Positions 11,966-23,869 of a DNA stretch of 64,000 nt are shown piece by piece; the stretch's first letter is position 1, and each line of letters begins with the position of its first letter. Under the pieces are notes generated by a model. The model made no database searches and was not told the origin of the DNA. It was given only the letters and a program-made list of their open reading frames with translations. The position numbers were made by a program, and so were the translations under genes. This DNA comes from Prionace glauca (Eukaryota; Chordata; Chondrichthyes; Carcharhiniformes; Carcharhinidae): assembly GCA_037974335.1 (NCBI GenBank), contig CM075729.1, positions 104,766,799 through 104,830,798 of the forward strand, read 5' to 3'.

Positions 11966-12985
11966 ACATAAGAACATAAGAAATAGGAGCAGGAGTAGGC
12001 CATCTAGCCCTTTGAGCCTGCCCCGCCATTCAATAAGATCATGGCTGATCTGTCGTGGCTCAGTTCCACATTCCCGCCCTCTCCCCATAACCCTTAATCC
12101 CTTCTCTTATCAAAAACCTATCAACCTGCATCTTAAATATATTTAGCGAGGCAGCCTCCACCACTTCAACGGGCAGAGAATTCCAGAGATTCACCACCCT
12201 TTGAGTGAAGAAGTTCCTCCTCAACTCCATTCTAAACCGCCCCCCCCCCGCCTTTATCTTGAGGCTGTGCCCCCTAGTCCTACTGTCTTTTTTGAGCGGG
12301 AAGAGTCTCTCCACCTCTATCCTATTCATCCCATTCATCATCTTATACGTCTCAATGAGATCTCCCCTCATTCTTCTAAACTCTAACGAGTACAAGCCTA
12401 GTTTATTCAGCCTCTCCTCATAGTTCAAACCACTCAACTCTGGTATCAGCCTAGTAAACCTCCTCTGCACTTCCTCCAAGGCCAAGATATCCTTGCGTAA
12501 GTGTGGTGACCAAAACTGCACACAGTACTCCAGCTGCGGCCTCACCAGTGCCTTGTACAGTTGCAGCAAGACCTCCCTACTTTTATATTCAATCCCCCTC
12601 GCTATGAAGGCCAGCATCCCATTTGCCTTCCTGACCACCTGCTGCACCTGTAGGCTGGGTTTTTGCGACTCATGCACAAGGACCCCGAGGTCTCTCTGCA
12701 CCGTCGCATGCTACAGTTTTTCGCCATGTAAGTAATAGTCCTTCCTACCATTATTCCTACCAAAGTGGACAACTTCACACTTGCTAACATTAAATTCCAT
12801 TTGCCAGTTCCTGGCCCATTCGCCCAGCCTATCTCGATCCTTCTGCAGACTCTCCACACCCTCCGCACAATTTGTCGTTCCACCAATCTTGTGTCATCAG
12901 CAAATTTCGACACCCTACACTCGGTTCCCTCCTCCAGATCATCTATATAAATGGTAAATAGCTGAGGCCCCAGCACGACCCCTGG
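11966..12985 (-). mobile_element. CR1 LINE family A copy inserted in family C
   Basis: 5'-truncated, minus strand. The 3' tail (repeats of TTCTTATG on its own strand) abuts 11966. Its ORF2 C-terminal half includes the CR1 C-domain (LEEVQRRFTRLIPELSGLNYEERLNKLGLYSLEFRRMRGDL read at 12060-12701) and, further 5', YIDDLEEGTECRVSKFADDT. Related to the copies at 44.8, 49.3, 57.7 and 63.2 kb. It splits the family C element, so it is younger than that element. Confidence 0.88.
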
Positions 12986-13004
12986 GGCACTCCAGGGAAG
13001 TACA

Positions 13005-13200
13005 AGAGCTGGCGTTGTGCTGTTAGGCTGATTGGCAGGAATAAATTGTCCCTAAATCAGTTTTCCCTCAATCTGGATGGCCATAAAACATTAGATAGGG
13101 GTCATGGGTAGAGAGGTGGACTTATAGTGTTGAGATGGTGGCGCGGGCTTGTTGGGCCGAAGGGCCTGTTTCCCAGGCTAATTTTGTTCTTTGATTTTGT
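13005..13200 (+). mobile_element. SINE 3' fragment
   Basis: Matches the 3' half of the SINE-like sequence at 14120-14320 (ctgttaggctgattgg, aaattgtccctaaat, gggccgaagggcctgtttcc). It lies between the inserted family A copy and the rest of the family C LINE. No tRNA-like promoter part remains. Confidence 0.65.
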
Positions 13201-13202
13201 TC

Positions 13203-13700
13203 TTAGTCTAATGTTGCAGTTGTGTAGAACATTGGTTAGACCGCATTTAGAGTACTGTGTCCAATTCTAGTCGCCTTACTACCAGAAGGATGTGGAGACT
13301 CTGGAGAGAGTGCAGAGGAGGTTTACCAGGATGCTGCCTGCTATGGAAGGACTGAGTTATAAGGAAAGATTGGGCAAATTGGGACTGTTTTCCTTAGAAA
13401 GACAGAGAATGAGGGGAGATCTAATAAGAAGTGTATAAGCGTATAGATAAACAGTGGTAAGCTTTTTCCTAGATTGGAAACAAATATTACAAGGGGCCGC
13501 AGGCTTAGGGTGAGGGGGGTGAGGTATAATTCAGATGTTAGAGGGAGATTTTTCACACAGAGGGTTGTGGGGGTATGGAATGCACTGCCAAGTAGGGTGG
13601 TGGAGGCAAGCATGCTGGAGTTGTTTAAGGGTTAATTAGACAGGCACATCAGCGGAATAGAGATGAAGGGATACAGGAGACTGTTTTAAATAAGGATTAA
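13203..13700 (+). mobile_element. CR1-clade LINE, family C, 3' part
   Basis: Continues the family C ORF2 after the insertion: LFSLERQRMRGDL, then RGRFFTQRVVGVWNALPSRVVE-like sequence, ending near gggatacaggagactg. It joins co-linearly with 11965, showing that one element was split. Frame changes are present. Confidence 0.8.
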
Positions 13701-14004
13701 GAGCTTTGGGACGTTCCTGGGAATCAGTTGATTACTTTGGACCTTCCAACATGTTTTCTGGCTCACTTGTCTTACTTCTGAGCTTCTGGGGATTCCCTGA
13801 CTGTTTGCATAAGCTGTGCATGTTACTGATGATGTTTTTCTCTTTTAACCCACAGGTGCTTCTGTCCGCCTTGTTGTCCAACAAGGGGCATACACGCGGT
13901 GGGTCGTGCGTGGATGTTTCGAGAGTAGCCTAGTGCTTCATGTTGTTAGTGTACGCTTAAACTAGACCAGCTGATGGGCAACTCAACAGCTCAGTGACTA
14001 TCAC
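13701..14004. other. Unassigned region
   Basis: Short pyrimidine-rich, unique-looking sequence. No exon or repeat is supported. Confidence 0.35.
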
Positions 14005-14322
14005 TGTTAGCTGTGCAGATACATGGATTTGGGCCAGCGTCTGTGGGAGTTTGCGCATTATCCCCGTGCTTGCGTGGGTTTCCTCCGAGTGCTCCGGTTT
14101 CCTCCCACACCCCAAAGATGTGCTCTTAGGCTGATTGGTGTAACAAATTGTCCCTAAATTAGTCTCCCCTCAATCTGGTTTCCAATATGGAGTGTCGTAA
14201 GCATAGACAAGGGTCATGGGTAGAAGAGGGAAATCACAATATGTTAAAATGGCAGCGCGGGCTCGTTGGACCGAAGGGGCCTGTTTCCCGTGCTGTGTTG
14301 TTCTTTGTTCTTTAACTCGGGC
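14005..14322 (+). mobile_element. tRNA-derived SINE (HE1-like), decayed 5' end
   Basis: The body matches other SINE copies here: tgcgtgggtttcctccgagtgctccggtttcctccca, then ttaggctgattgg and gggcctgtttcccgtgctgt. The tRNA-like head is poorly kept. The 3' end (ccgaaggggcctgtttcc) resembles the LINE tails. Confidence 0.7.
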
Positions 14323-14423
14323 GGTGGATCTGGTGCTTACCCCATCCCCACCAGCTAGATTCCCATTCCAAGTTAACACTGGGATTTCATTATTATCCAC
14401 CAATGCATCCTGCTGAGTCCATT

Positions 14424-14600
14424 AAACATAGAATCAAAGAATCCCTACAGTGCAGAAGAAAGCCATTCAGCCCATCAAGCTGCAACAACAACAATCCCAC
14501 CCAGACCCTATCACTGTAACCCCATATTTACTGTGCTAATCCCCTGACACTAACGGTCAATTTAGCATGGCCAATTCACCTAATCCGCATGTTGTAAAGT
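14424..14600 (-). mobile_element. SINE (HE1-like) 3' fragment
   Basis: The 3' end and body on the minus strand (tagaatcaaagaatccctacagtgcagaagaaagccattcagcccatcaagc ... tagcatggccaattcacctaa). The tRNA-related head is missing. Confidence 0.75.
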
Positions 14601-15364
14601 TGAGTTTGAGAAGTGTGGTCCCTTTAAAAGCTGGTGTTGGTTTAGTGCTTGGAGATTTAAAATGCAGGTTAATATGAGTACACAGACTGAAACATTTGTA
14701 GCAAAGACCGGGCAGTATGGTTGCCTTGGTAACAGGCTTTTGAATTTAGACTCAGTTTAAAGAAAACATTCAGCTACCAGAAACCTGTTCAAATTTGAAT
14801 TTGTTGTTGTTGACAACAGGCCAATCATGTTTTAGAAAAATTGATAGTTGATCACAGTTATAAAAACAGGAGAACTGCCTGCCTGCAGATCAACTTAAGG
14901 GCAACTAACTCCCGGCCTAGAGAGGAAAAGAGCAACTTTCTGCCAACTTCAAATATCTTTTAAAAGCACTCATCATCTATCTAACGAAGGGTTCCAATTC
15001 AGAAAGAGCTTACAGACTGCAGAATCAACAGAAGAACTCCAGAAGTTTCTGAAAGCCACAAACCTGTTTTTTTTTGAGACTGATGGAATTCTATTATTAT
15101 GTTTTTGCTTAATGAATGAGTATTGTATTTATTTGAATAACATTCCAACAAAATCTTATTCAGTATGTTACTTGTTTAGTTAGAGTCTCCTGTCAGTAAA
15201 TAAATCAATTGTTAAGTGTTCATTTTAAAGTGAGTGTCAGGTATTTCTGTTAGTTAACCACGAAACATTACTGAAGAACAGTTCACACTTTCCCACACAC
15301 TTTTAATAGATGACGAAACGAGGTATTTCTCTTTGGGGGATTTGGCGCAGCTGCTCAAAAGGGG
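14601..15364. other. Unassigned AT-rich region, possible old repeat
   Basis: Contains a CTTTAAAA motif near 14621 and AATAAA motifs near 15199, spaced as in an LTR-like repeat, but no second copy was recognised here. No coding exon seen. Confidence 0.35.
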
Positions 15365-15515
15365 ATCAACCTCTGCATCGTAACACACACACCTTTGGAG
15401 TGTGGAAGGAAACTGAAATACCTGGGGAAACCCATGCAGACATGGGGGGAATGTGCAAATTCCACGCAGACAGTGACTTGAGGCTGGAATTGAATCCAGG
15501 TCCATGGCCACCGAG
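15365..15515 (-). mobile_element. SINE (HE1-like) 5' half fragment
   Basis: The tRNA-related part and body on the minus strand: a decayed box B (ggattcaattcc) and gtctgcatgggtttccccagg. Inserted near the candidate 3'UTR exon end. Confidence 0.65.
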
Positions 15516-15589
15516 CGACCTCCACAGAATTGTACAGAACATTTCAATGGACAGATTATTGACCGTTAACAAAAACATTTTTAAAGTTT

Positions 15590-15921
15590 TTTTAAACTTT
15601 ACAAGTTTTAATGAAATCTGTGACATGAGAAACATTTTCATGCACTAACATTGTTCATGTAGCACAAGAACAGGAGGCGCTATATTTTTGACAAATTAGT
15701 CTCTCTTAAAAATGATTAAAAAAGATAATGAATTCTAAGACATAATTGTATCAAGAATAAATCAATATTCCGTGAGTTCAGAAATTAGTTTCAGTTTCCG
15801 GCAGCTTCACAGGGAGTGATGAGAGCACACAATACAATGATGACAGATTCACAGGGCAACGAGAGGACACAGTGCGACAGTGATGGCTTCACCTTGGGGC
15901 TGAGCATCTTCTACCTCCCAC
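15590..15921 (-). other. Probable 3'UTR exon of the MHC class II alpha gene
   Basis: The transmembrane exon ends in a stop plus donor, so an untranslated last exon is expected downstream on the minus strand. At 15922 there is a good acceptor: a pyrimidine-rich tract ttttcttttcaatttag read on the minus strand. It is followed by about 310 bases without a long reading frame, then an ATTAAA polyadenylation signal and a T/GT-rich stretch. About 250 bp of this exon is repeated at 8741-8991. The exon status is inferred from these signals and position; it could instead be a two-copy repeat. Confidence 0.5.
15607..15612 (-). terminator. Polyadenylation signal ATTAAA
   Basis: On the minus strand the sequence reads cagatttcATTAAAacttg, followed within 40 bases by a T/GT-rich stretch (tgtttttgtt). 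The hexamer is kept in the second copy of this sequence near 8761. It would end the class II alpha transcript. Confidence 0.45.
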
Positions 15922-16004
15922 CTAAATTGAAAAGAAAATCATCACAAAGACATTGAAAACAAGGCACGCTGATTTATTAAAATTTCATTTCCTGCACAAT
16001 CCCT

Positions 16005-17337
16005 CAATTATTACATACGAATAAACAAAATAGAAGCAGAGGTAGCCCATCTAACCCCTCGAACCTGCTGTGCCATTTGATAAGATTATGACTGATCTGT
16101 TGTCTTTCAAGTTCTACATTCCAATCTACTACAATTAATCCCATGGCTAACAAGAATTTATCTACTTCTGCCTTAAGATTACTTAATGACCCTGCCTCCA
16201 TTGCCTTCTAAGGCAAAGAGTTCATAGTAGTACAAACCTCTACGGGAAAAGATTTCTCTTCATTTCTGTCACAAAGGCGTGATCCCTGATTTTAAAACAG
16301 TATCCCCTATTTCTGGATTCGCCCAGAAGAAGGAACATCTTTTCCACACCCACTTGCCAAGACTGTTCAGAATCTTATACACTTCAATCAAATCACTATC
16401 ACTTTTCTAAACTCCAGTGGAAACAAATGCAGCCTGTCCAACATATCATCACTCCAGGTAGTAATCTATTAAAACTCCTCTGAACCATCTCCAGTGCATT
16501 TAGATCCTACCTTAAATAAGGAGATCTAAACTATACACAGTATGAGATATGATCTCACTAATTCCCTGATAACTGAAGCATAACATCATCACTGCTAAGT
16601 TCAATTCCTCTCGATGAAAGATAGCATTCCATTAACCTTCTTAATCATTGCTGCACCTGCATATTAATATTTTGTTATTCATGCACAAGAACACCTGGAT
16701 CCATCTGTACTTTGTAATTTTGTAGCTGCTCTCCACTTAATACTCTGTTATTTTTATTCTCCCTGCTAAAATGAACAACTTCATATTTCCCACATTATTC
16801 TCCATTTGCCAGAATTTTAGTCACTCATTCAACTTATCTATATCTGTCTGCCACCTCCTTATGTCTCTTCACAACATACTCTCCGATCTATCTTTGTTCA
16901 TCTGCAAATTTAGCTACCATGTCTTCACTCCACTGAAAGTCATTCATATAAATTGTAAAAAGCTGAAGTCCCAGCACAGACCCCTGCGGGATTCACTTGT
17001 AACAATCTGACAATAAGAAAAAGACTGTTATCTGCCAGCCAGCCAAATTTCCACCCATGCTAATGTTTCTCCGCACTGTGAGCTTTTATTTTCTTCAATA
17101 ATCTTTGGTGTAGCATCTTATCAAATGCCTTCTGGAAAATGTAAGTACACCATATCTACAGGCTCCCATTTATCCACATCATTTTACTCCTTCAAGAAAC
17201 TCCAATAAACTGGTTCAATAAATCCATGCTTACTTTTCCTGACTACCTTGCATTTTTTTTAAAGTGTTCAACTGTAACCTCCTTAAAAATTTGATGTAAA
17301 CATTCTTGAATTTAGGAAATTTTGTAAAATTCACCGT
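16005..17337 (-). mobile_element. Old CR1 LINE copy
   Basis: Minus-strand CR1 from its 3' end (gaagcagaggtagcccatctaacccctcgaacctgct) through the C-terminal and reverse transcriptase regions to about 17337. Many small indels; only short frames remain. Lies in the intron between the transmembrane and 3'UTR exons. Confidence 0.8.
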
Positions 17338-17766
17338 ATCACAGAATTGTTATGTACAGGAAGAGACCATTTGACTCATCATATCTGCACCGGCTCTCTA
17401 AAAGGGCATCATGTCTTAGGGATATTTCCTTGCCTTTTCTCCATATCCCTGCAAATGGTTTCTATTGAAGCAATCATCGAATGTCCTCTTGAATGCCTTG
17501 ATTGAACCTGCCTCCACCACACCTCTAGGCAATACATTCCAGACCCCAACCACTCATTGTGTGAAAATGTTTTACTCACATCATTTGCATGTTTTGTAAA
17601 TCACCCTAAATCTGTGTCTTTTTGTTTTTGATCCCTTTACGATGGGGAATAGTTTGCCCTTATCTACTCTGTCCAGTTCCCTCATGATTTTGAACATCTC
17701 TATCAAATTCCTCTTAGTTTTTTTCTCTGCAAGGAGAACAGTCCCAACCGCTCCAATCTGATTGTG
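17338..17766 (-). mobile_element. Old CR1 LINE 3' part, cut by a plus-strand CR1 piece
   Basis: A different CR1 subfamily with the 3' end (acaggaagagaccatttgactcatcatatctgc) and the ORF2 C-terminus. It stops at cgctccaatctg and appears to continue at about 18144 (taactgaagtttatcatccct), beyond an inserted piece. Confidence 0.7.
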
Positions 17767-18143
17767 TTATATAAGATGCTAAAAGAGGATTGACGAGGAG
17801 TATGTGGAAAGGATGTTTCTCCTTATGGGACAATCTAGAATAACAGGCATAGTTTTATTATAAGGGGTTGCAGATTTAGAGAGATGAGGAGAAACTTATT
17901 TCTCTCAAAGGGTCATGAATCTGTGAAATTCACTACCCCAGAGTGCAGTGGATGCTGGGACATTGAGTAAATTTAAGGGGGGGATAAACAGATTTTAATT
18001 AGTAATGGGTTGAGGGGGTTATGGAAAAAGGGCAGGAAAGTGGAATTGAGGCTGAGATGGGATCAGCCATGTATTAAATGGTAGAGCAAGCTTGAGGGAC
18101 TGAATTGCTCATTTCTGCTCCGAGGTCTTATGTTGTGTTCTTA
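17767..18143 (+). mobile_element. CR1 LINE 3' fragment inserted in a minus-strand CR1
   Basis: Plus-strand 3' end: ataagatgctaaaagagg, a WNSLP-equivalent region (gaaattcactaccccagagtgcagtgg), and the tail tgctcatttctgctccgaggtcttatgttgtgttctta. The TTCTTATG-type tail places it near family A. Confidence 0.7.
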
Positions 18144-19716
18144 TAACTGAAGTTTATCATCCCTAGAACCATTCTCATAAACTTTTCCTGTAGTCTTTCC
18201 AATGCATTCACATAATTCCATTAGTGTGACACCCAGAACTGTACAAAATACTGCAGCTGAGGTCTAATTAGTGTCTTGTAGAAGTTCACATAATCCCCTT
18301 GCTCTTATACTCTATGCCTATTAATAAAGCCCATAAAACTACATGCTTTATTCACTGTTCTCTCCAACTGTGCTGTTACCTTCAATGATCTATTCACATA
18401 TACACCCAGGTCCCTTTGCTCTTGCATTCCTTTAAGAATTCTACTCCTTATTTTATAATGTCTCTCCATGTTCTTCTTACTAAAATGCATCACCTCACAC
18501 TTAAAACCATAGAAAAGTTATAGTATAAAAGGAGGACATTTGGTTCATCTTGTCCATGCCAGCTTGATGATACCCAGGTGCCGGTTCAAATCCCATTTTC
18601 CTGCACCCAGTCATTCCATATGCCTTCTTTACAACCTTGTATACTTGAACTACTGCCATTAGGAACATTAAGATCTCTCACTTCATCTACCCCTCTTAAT
18701 ACATTTCCATTTATTGTGTATTCCCTATAACTGTTTGGCTTCCTAAGTGCATTATCTCACACTTTTGTGTTAAAATCTATCTGCCACTTTACTATCCACT
18801 CCACCAACCCACTGATATAGTATTGGAGAGTATAGCTATCCTCTACACTATCCTTTATTCAGCAAATCTTTACGTCATCTGCAAATTTCCCAATTGTGCG
18901 CCCCACGTTCAAATTGTTAATATATAACACAAACAGTCAGGGTCCCAATACTGAATTTGCAAGGGTATTCACAACCATTACCCTTTGTTTCTTGTTACTA
19001 AGCCAATTTATAATCCAGTTTGCCATATTACCCTTTATCCCATGGGCTTTTACTTTTTTCACCAATCTGCCATGTGGGACCTTGTCAAATGCCATGTCAG
19101 AATTTATGTACACAACATCCACTGCACTACCTTCATCAACCGCTCGAGTTACTTCCCCAGATAATTTAATCAAATTTATGAGGCAAGACCTTCCTTTGAC
19201 AAATCCATGCCTTTCTATGTGACAGTTAATCATATCTCTCAGGATTGCTGCTACTAATTTTCCCACCACTGATGTCAGACTAACTGGAGTATAATTTTTG
19301 GCATTTCCTTCAATTCTTTATAAACAATGGAACTATATTTGCATTTCTCCAATCCTCTAGTACCTCGCCTTATCTGGGTGAGGATTGGAAAAATCATCCT
19401 TAGTGCATTTGCTACCTTCTTCCTGATCTTGTTCAGCAGCCTCAGTAAAGTCTATCTGGCCCTGACAACTTATCAACTTTCAGAGATTGCAACCTTTCAA
19501 TTCCTTCTCTTTCTTTCTGATTTTCCCATCCAATATCTGTGTTCCTCCTGGATAACAAAAACTGCATCATCTCTTTCCTTTGTAAATGCGAAGACAAAAT
19601 ATTCATTTAAAACCATTCCCACAGCCTTTGCATCTTCTCTGCATTAGCTAGTTAAACATATTTACCTTTTAGAAATCCATGCTGGCTCTTCATCAACCAA
19701 CTCACATTTATGTGAC
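18144..19716 (-). mobile_element. Old CR1 LINE sequence, reverse transcriptase region
   Basis: Minus strand. Frames give FSKKNMERHYKIRSRI..EQRDLGVYVNRSLKVTAQLERTVNKA (18305-18493) and SCLINLIKLSGEVTRAVDEGSAVDVVYINSDMAFDKVPHGRL (18937-19269), both CR1 RT. The latter has SDMAFD for the usual FSKAFD. A second 3' end near 18503 means at least two copies are fused here. Heavily decayed. Confidence 0.78.
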
Positions 19717-20046
19717 TCATAGAATCCATACAGTACAGAAGGAGGCCATTCGGCCCATTAAATCTGCACTTTTTTTCTGACAAAAGTATGGTATCTAGCC
19801 CCTCTCCCCTGTCTGTAACCCATTCACCATGGCTCTGTCATCTAAATGATTCACCCTGGGACAATTGAACATGGCCAATCCATTTAACCTGCACATCTTT
19901 GGATTGTGGAAGGAAACCAGAGTACCCAGAGGAAACCCACGCAGACAAGGGGAGAATGTGCAAACATCATACAGTCACCCAAGACTGGAATTGAACCCAG
20001 GTCCCTTGCACTGTAAGACAGCAGTGGTAACCATTGTGCTGCCCCA
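19717..20046 (-). mobile_element. tRNA-derived SINE (HE1-like)
   Basis: Nearly full length on the minus strand, from the 3' end (tagaatccatacagtacagaaggaggccattcggccca) to the tRNA-like head at 20046 (ggcagcacaatggttacc). Box B is readable as gggttcaattcc. It interrupts the old CR1 element, so it is younger. Confidence 0.85.
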
Positions 20047-20720
20047 CTAATTCAATCCCAAATAATTATTTCTAGAAGCTTGCCCACCACTGATGTTAAA
20101 CTAATAGGCCTATAACTGCTGGGGCCATCCTTACAACCTTTCATGAATAACATTTGCAATTTTCTACCTTTGCTGAGTTTAGAGAAGACTGGAGGATTAT
20201 GGCCAGCACACTCGCAATTTCCAGTTTCATTTCCTTCAATATCTTTGGATACATCTCATCCAGTCCCAATGTCTTGTCAACTTTCAGTACCAACAGTCTA
20301 TTCAATACTTCCTCCTTATCAATTTTGAACAATTTTAGTGGCAGAATTTCCTCATTTGTCTCCATGGACAGGTGTCATCTGTCTCTTTCGAAGAGACAGA
20401 TACAAAGTATTCATTTAATACCTCTGCCATATCCTAGCTTCCATGTGTAAGTTCCCTTTTAGATCCTTATTCCTCATTTTATCATGCTTTTTCTATTTTT
20501 ATGTCTGTAAAAGACTTTGGGATTCCCCTTTATGTTGGCTGACAGTCTCTTCACAAAATCCTTCTTTGTTTCTCTAATGAGTATTTTCACCTCCACTCGG
20601 AATGCTTCCTTGGTTCCCAATTGTATTTTCAACCTGACACCTGGCATAAGCACACTTTTTCTTCTTTTTCTAATTTCTCTCTCTTTTTCAAACTTGTGGG
20701 ACATCTGGCTGGCCTATTGC
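20047..20720 (-). mobile_element. Old CR1 LINE, N-terminal RT and linker region
   Basis: Continues the CR1 beyond the SINE. Frames give VLNRLLVLKVDKTLGLDEMYPKILKEM (20141-20365), equal to the usual KSPGPDGMHPRILKE box, and the basic linker ahead of the RT (KDFVKRLSANIKGNPKVFYRHKNRKS, 20474-20704). Truncated at its 5' end near 20720. Confidence 0.78.
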
Positions 20721-20744
20721 CCTTGTTCAGAGGGCAGTTGAGAG

Positions 20745-21865
20745 CCAACCCTGTTGTTGTGGCCCCCCTCCCTGTACTCAATACAGACTTAGATGAGGGG
20801 ATAGAAAACCACATACTCAAATTTGCTGAAGACACAAAAATAGGCAGCATATTATGCTTTGTAAATAGAAGTAAAATTACCAAGGTACCAATAGAGGAGG
20901 AAAAACTTTTACACAGTGTGTGGTTAAGATTTGTAATGCACCACCTTTGAATATGGAGGAGTATTCATAAGGAATTTGAATTATTACCTGAAGAGGAAGA
21001 ATGTGCAGGGATAGGGAGACAAGGAATGGCACTAGGTGAATTATTCATTTAGAGGGCCTGTCAATGGTAAAACTGGAAAACAGATTTCAGTGTAGAAAAG
21101 TGTGAGGCCACCCACTTGGAGCTAAAAAGGAGTAGAATATTTTCTAAGTGATCAATAACTAGAAACAATGGAGATTCCAAGAGACTTGGGACGAATACAT
21201 AGAGCTCATTAAAATGTCATGAAGAGTTGGAGAAAATAATCAGAAAGGTGATGGTTTTCCACATGGAGGAAAAAGTCCAAGGATGGGTAGATGTCATGTT
21301 TCAGCTTTACTAAGCTTTGGTTTACCACAACGGGGAAACTGGGAACAGTTCAGGTCCCTCGCAATAGGAAGGAGGGAGGGCAGTGTAGATTGACTAGAAG
21401 GATACATGGACTGCAATGGTTAAATGGTGAGGAGAGATTAAACAAGTGAGGGTTATATTCATCGAATTTTCAAAGGTTAAGGGATGAAGTCATCGTTTGA
21501 TATTCAAGCAATTACTGGGACATGTTAAGGTTGATAGAGAGAAATTATTTTCACCAGTTGTTGGGTCTAGGACTAAGTGACAGAATTTGAAAATTAGAGC
21601 CAGACATTTTAGGAATGAAATTTAAAAACACCTCTACAACAAAGGATGACAGAAGTTTGGAATTTTCTTCCTCAAAAGCAAGCTAGATAAATTATTAATC
21701 TTAAATCTGAGATTGATATATTTTTATTTTACTATCCAAAGATATCAAGGGTTATGGAGCAAAGGCCAATATGTGGAGTTAGGTTGCTGATCAATATGAT
21801 CTGATTGGATGGTGGAATAAGAACTTGGGGCTGAATGATTGATTCCTGTTCCTATGCAGACTGAC
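20745..21865 (+). mobile_element. Very old CR1 LINE copy, plus strand
   Basis: A trace of the RT catalytic region (NTDLDEGIENHILKFAEDTKIGS; FAED for FADD), then a decayed C-terminal region and 3' tail (tgattgattcctgttcctatg). No frame remains. Confidence 0.65.
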
Positions 21866-22225
21866 ACAAAGTATACAGTGTTTCCTGATGATCGAGAAGG
21901 TCTCATACATATGTTATGATTTCTTCCTATTCAGAGACCACACTTCAAAAATAATTTATTGTCTGTAAAACCTGTTTTGGGACATCCAATGCGTATGCAT
22001 GATACTACATAATTGAAAATATTTCATTTTCCTTTCTTTTTTATCTAAATCTATATTTGGATAATTGAAATGTCACATCATCATCATTCTGTAACTTTCG
22101 CATCTTTCTGTAATTTGTCTCTAAATCTGTTCCTCTATCTTCTTCCTACTGTTTGGTTGCCTCAAGTATTTATCCATGTTTCATATTGTTCTTTTTCTGA
22201 AAGTATTTTCATAATGTACAGAAAA
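21866..22225. other. Unassigned AT-rich intronic region
   Basis: No repeat, exon or RNA gene could be recognised. Confidence 0.4.
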
Positions 22226-22410
22226 ATTACTGTACATACAAAATAGAAGTGGAATAGGTCACTTAGCCCCTCAAGCCTGCTCCACCATTCAATGATGATT
22301 TGCTCTGATCGTAACCTCAAATCTGCATTTCACTGACCCCCAATAACCTTTCACCCCCTTGTTTACCAAGAATCTATCTGCCTCGACCTTAAAAATATTC
22401 TCTTAAGAGT
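22226..22410 (-). mobile_element. CR1 LINE 3' end fragment
   Basis: A short minus-strand CR1 tail (aatagaagtggaataggtcacttagcccctcaagcctgctcc ... ccaagaatctatctgcctc). It lies 330 bp past the transmembrane exon, in the following intron. Confidence 0.72.
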
Positions 22411-22744
22411 TAATAGATGGCCAGTGACACTGCCAATGGGGAGAAAGGCTTGAAAGGCTATTTTATTACAGTGTTATGATGTAACTGCAAAGTATTAGAA
22501 AAGGAAAGTGCTCACCTCTCCTGAAGGTGCCAGCTCTCGAGGGAAACCATCATGTCATGGAAGTAACAGTTCTTTTGGTGCAAGAGTTAATAAGAGGTAT
22601 AACAACCAAGCATATTCATATTCATATTTGTGTAAATTGCTGCGGGGGTTCAGTGACCAACAATTAAGAGAGGGGACCTTGGTTGACAGTCACTTCCAGG
22701 AATGTTAATGATACACACAGCTTATGCTCCACATGTACTTACCC

Positions 22745-22890
22745 CTAGATACCGTGTTGTTGAGCTTGCAGCCTCTGTCTCTCTTTGATCAGTAGGATGA
22801 TCCCAACAACGGCACTGATGATTCCCAGGGTGAGTCCCAGAGCACAGATCACTGTCCCTGCACCAGATTTCTCCTCAGGAACTTCAGCTT
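22745..22890 (-). CDS. MHC class II alpha chain, connecting peptide/transmembrane/cytoplasmic exon
   Basis: Translation gives an acidic connecting peptide (EAEVPEEKSGAG), a membrane segment beginning TVICALGLTLGIISAVVGI, then a short basic cytoplasmic tail (KERQRLQAQQHGI) and a stop. The ICALGLTLG stretch matches the class II alpha transmembrane helix (VVCALGLTVG in human DRA, from memory), which uses a GxxxG pattern to pair with the beta chain; here it reads GxxxGxxSxxxG. The exon has a clear acceptor (tttctctatacag) before 22890. The TAG stop is at 22745-22747 and a strong donor (GTAAGT) starts two bases later, so a 3'UTR exon must follow, as in mammalian DRA. The exon begins in phase 1, compatible with the alpha-2 exon 29 kb upstream: the joined codon is GAA (Glu), giving FW-E-AEVPEE as in known alpha chains. 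It probably belongs to the same gene, but the distance allows a different paralogue. Confidence 0.9.
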
Positions 22891-23224
22891 CTGTATAGAG
22901 AAAGAGACAAGAAAGAAATGAGTGTCTCACAGTGAAACACATGGTGAACACGACAGAGTGGAGAGACCATGAACAAATGGTGGAGAGTTTCACTGACCAG
23001 ACATGCACATCAACAATCTGGATACCCACTGATTACAAATATCCACAATACCATGTGATACAGTTACAGGCTAGGAACTGATGATAAATATTGGTATGCC
23101 CACAGTTACAGCACCATTTGCAGAGAAAGGATAAAGACTAGTGTAAGGTCATCAGGATACTATCAGGAGTGGGAAATTAGTTACAGGCAGGAATGAGGGG
23201 TACTCAGAAACAAAGCAGAGAAGG

Positions 23225-23650
23225 CAGCCATTTGGCACCGTATAACTGCAGGCTCATGCAATATATTATCCAATTCACTCTTTGCCTCCTAGCCATGCAA
23301 TATTTCTTCTTCAACTATTTAAACAATTTTCTTTGAAAGTCATGGTTCTAGCTGCTTCCTGCACTCTTTCATAACTCGTGCTAAAAAAAACTTCTTCACC
23401 CTTGTCTGGTTCTTTCGCTAATTATCTGAAAACTGTGCCTTCTGGTTACCAATCCTCATGCCAATGCACAGTTTTATCTACTCTATCAAAACTTTTCATA
23501 ATTGTGAGTGTCATTTAACCTTCCTGCTTGAAGAACAATACCAGCTTCTCCACATGATTGAAGGCTCAAATCCTTGGATCCTAGTCAACATCCTCTGCAT
23601 CCTTTCCAAGCCACTGACATCTTTTCCGCTACAGCATAGAATAATGTAAC
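23225..23650 (-). mobile_element. Old CR1/L3-like LINE fragment
   Basis: Decayed minus-strand CR1 C-terminal sequence (ccttctggttaccaatcctc, cataattgtgagtgtcatttaaccttcctg, catcctctgcatcctttccaagcc). Lies in the large intron just upstream of the transmembrane exon. Confidence 0.55.
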
Positions 23651-23869
23651 TTTTTGATATTTTGAGGGGTATTCATGGTTGATTTTTTTTCTGTTCTTGA
23701 CAAATCAGACGTGAAGACTCATCAATTTAAAATGATCAATAAGAGAATAAGGCATGAGATTAGGGAATAATTAGATATAGAGATTGTTGTAGAGTGAAGT
23801 ATTACATCACTTACGATTGAAGCACAGTACACTGTAACACTGAGGTATAGTTAGTCAGATATTAAAACA

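Noticed and set aside
15365-15515. Coding exon suggested by a 112-residue frame at 15310-15648
   Set aside because: The frame runs through a SINE head and the 3'UTR-like sequence; composition is explained by those.
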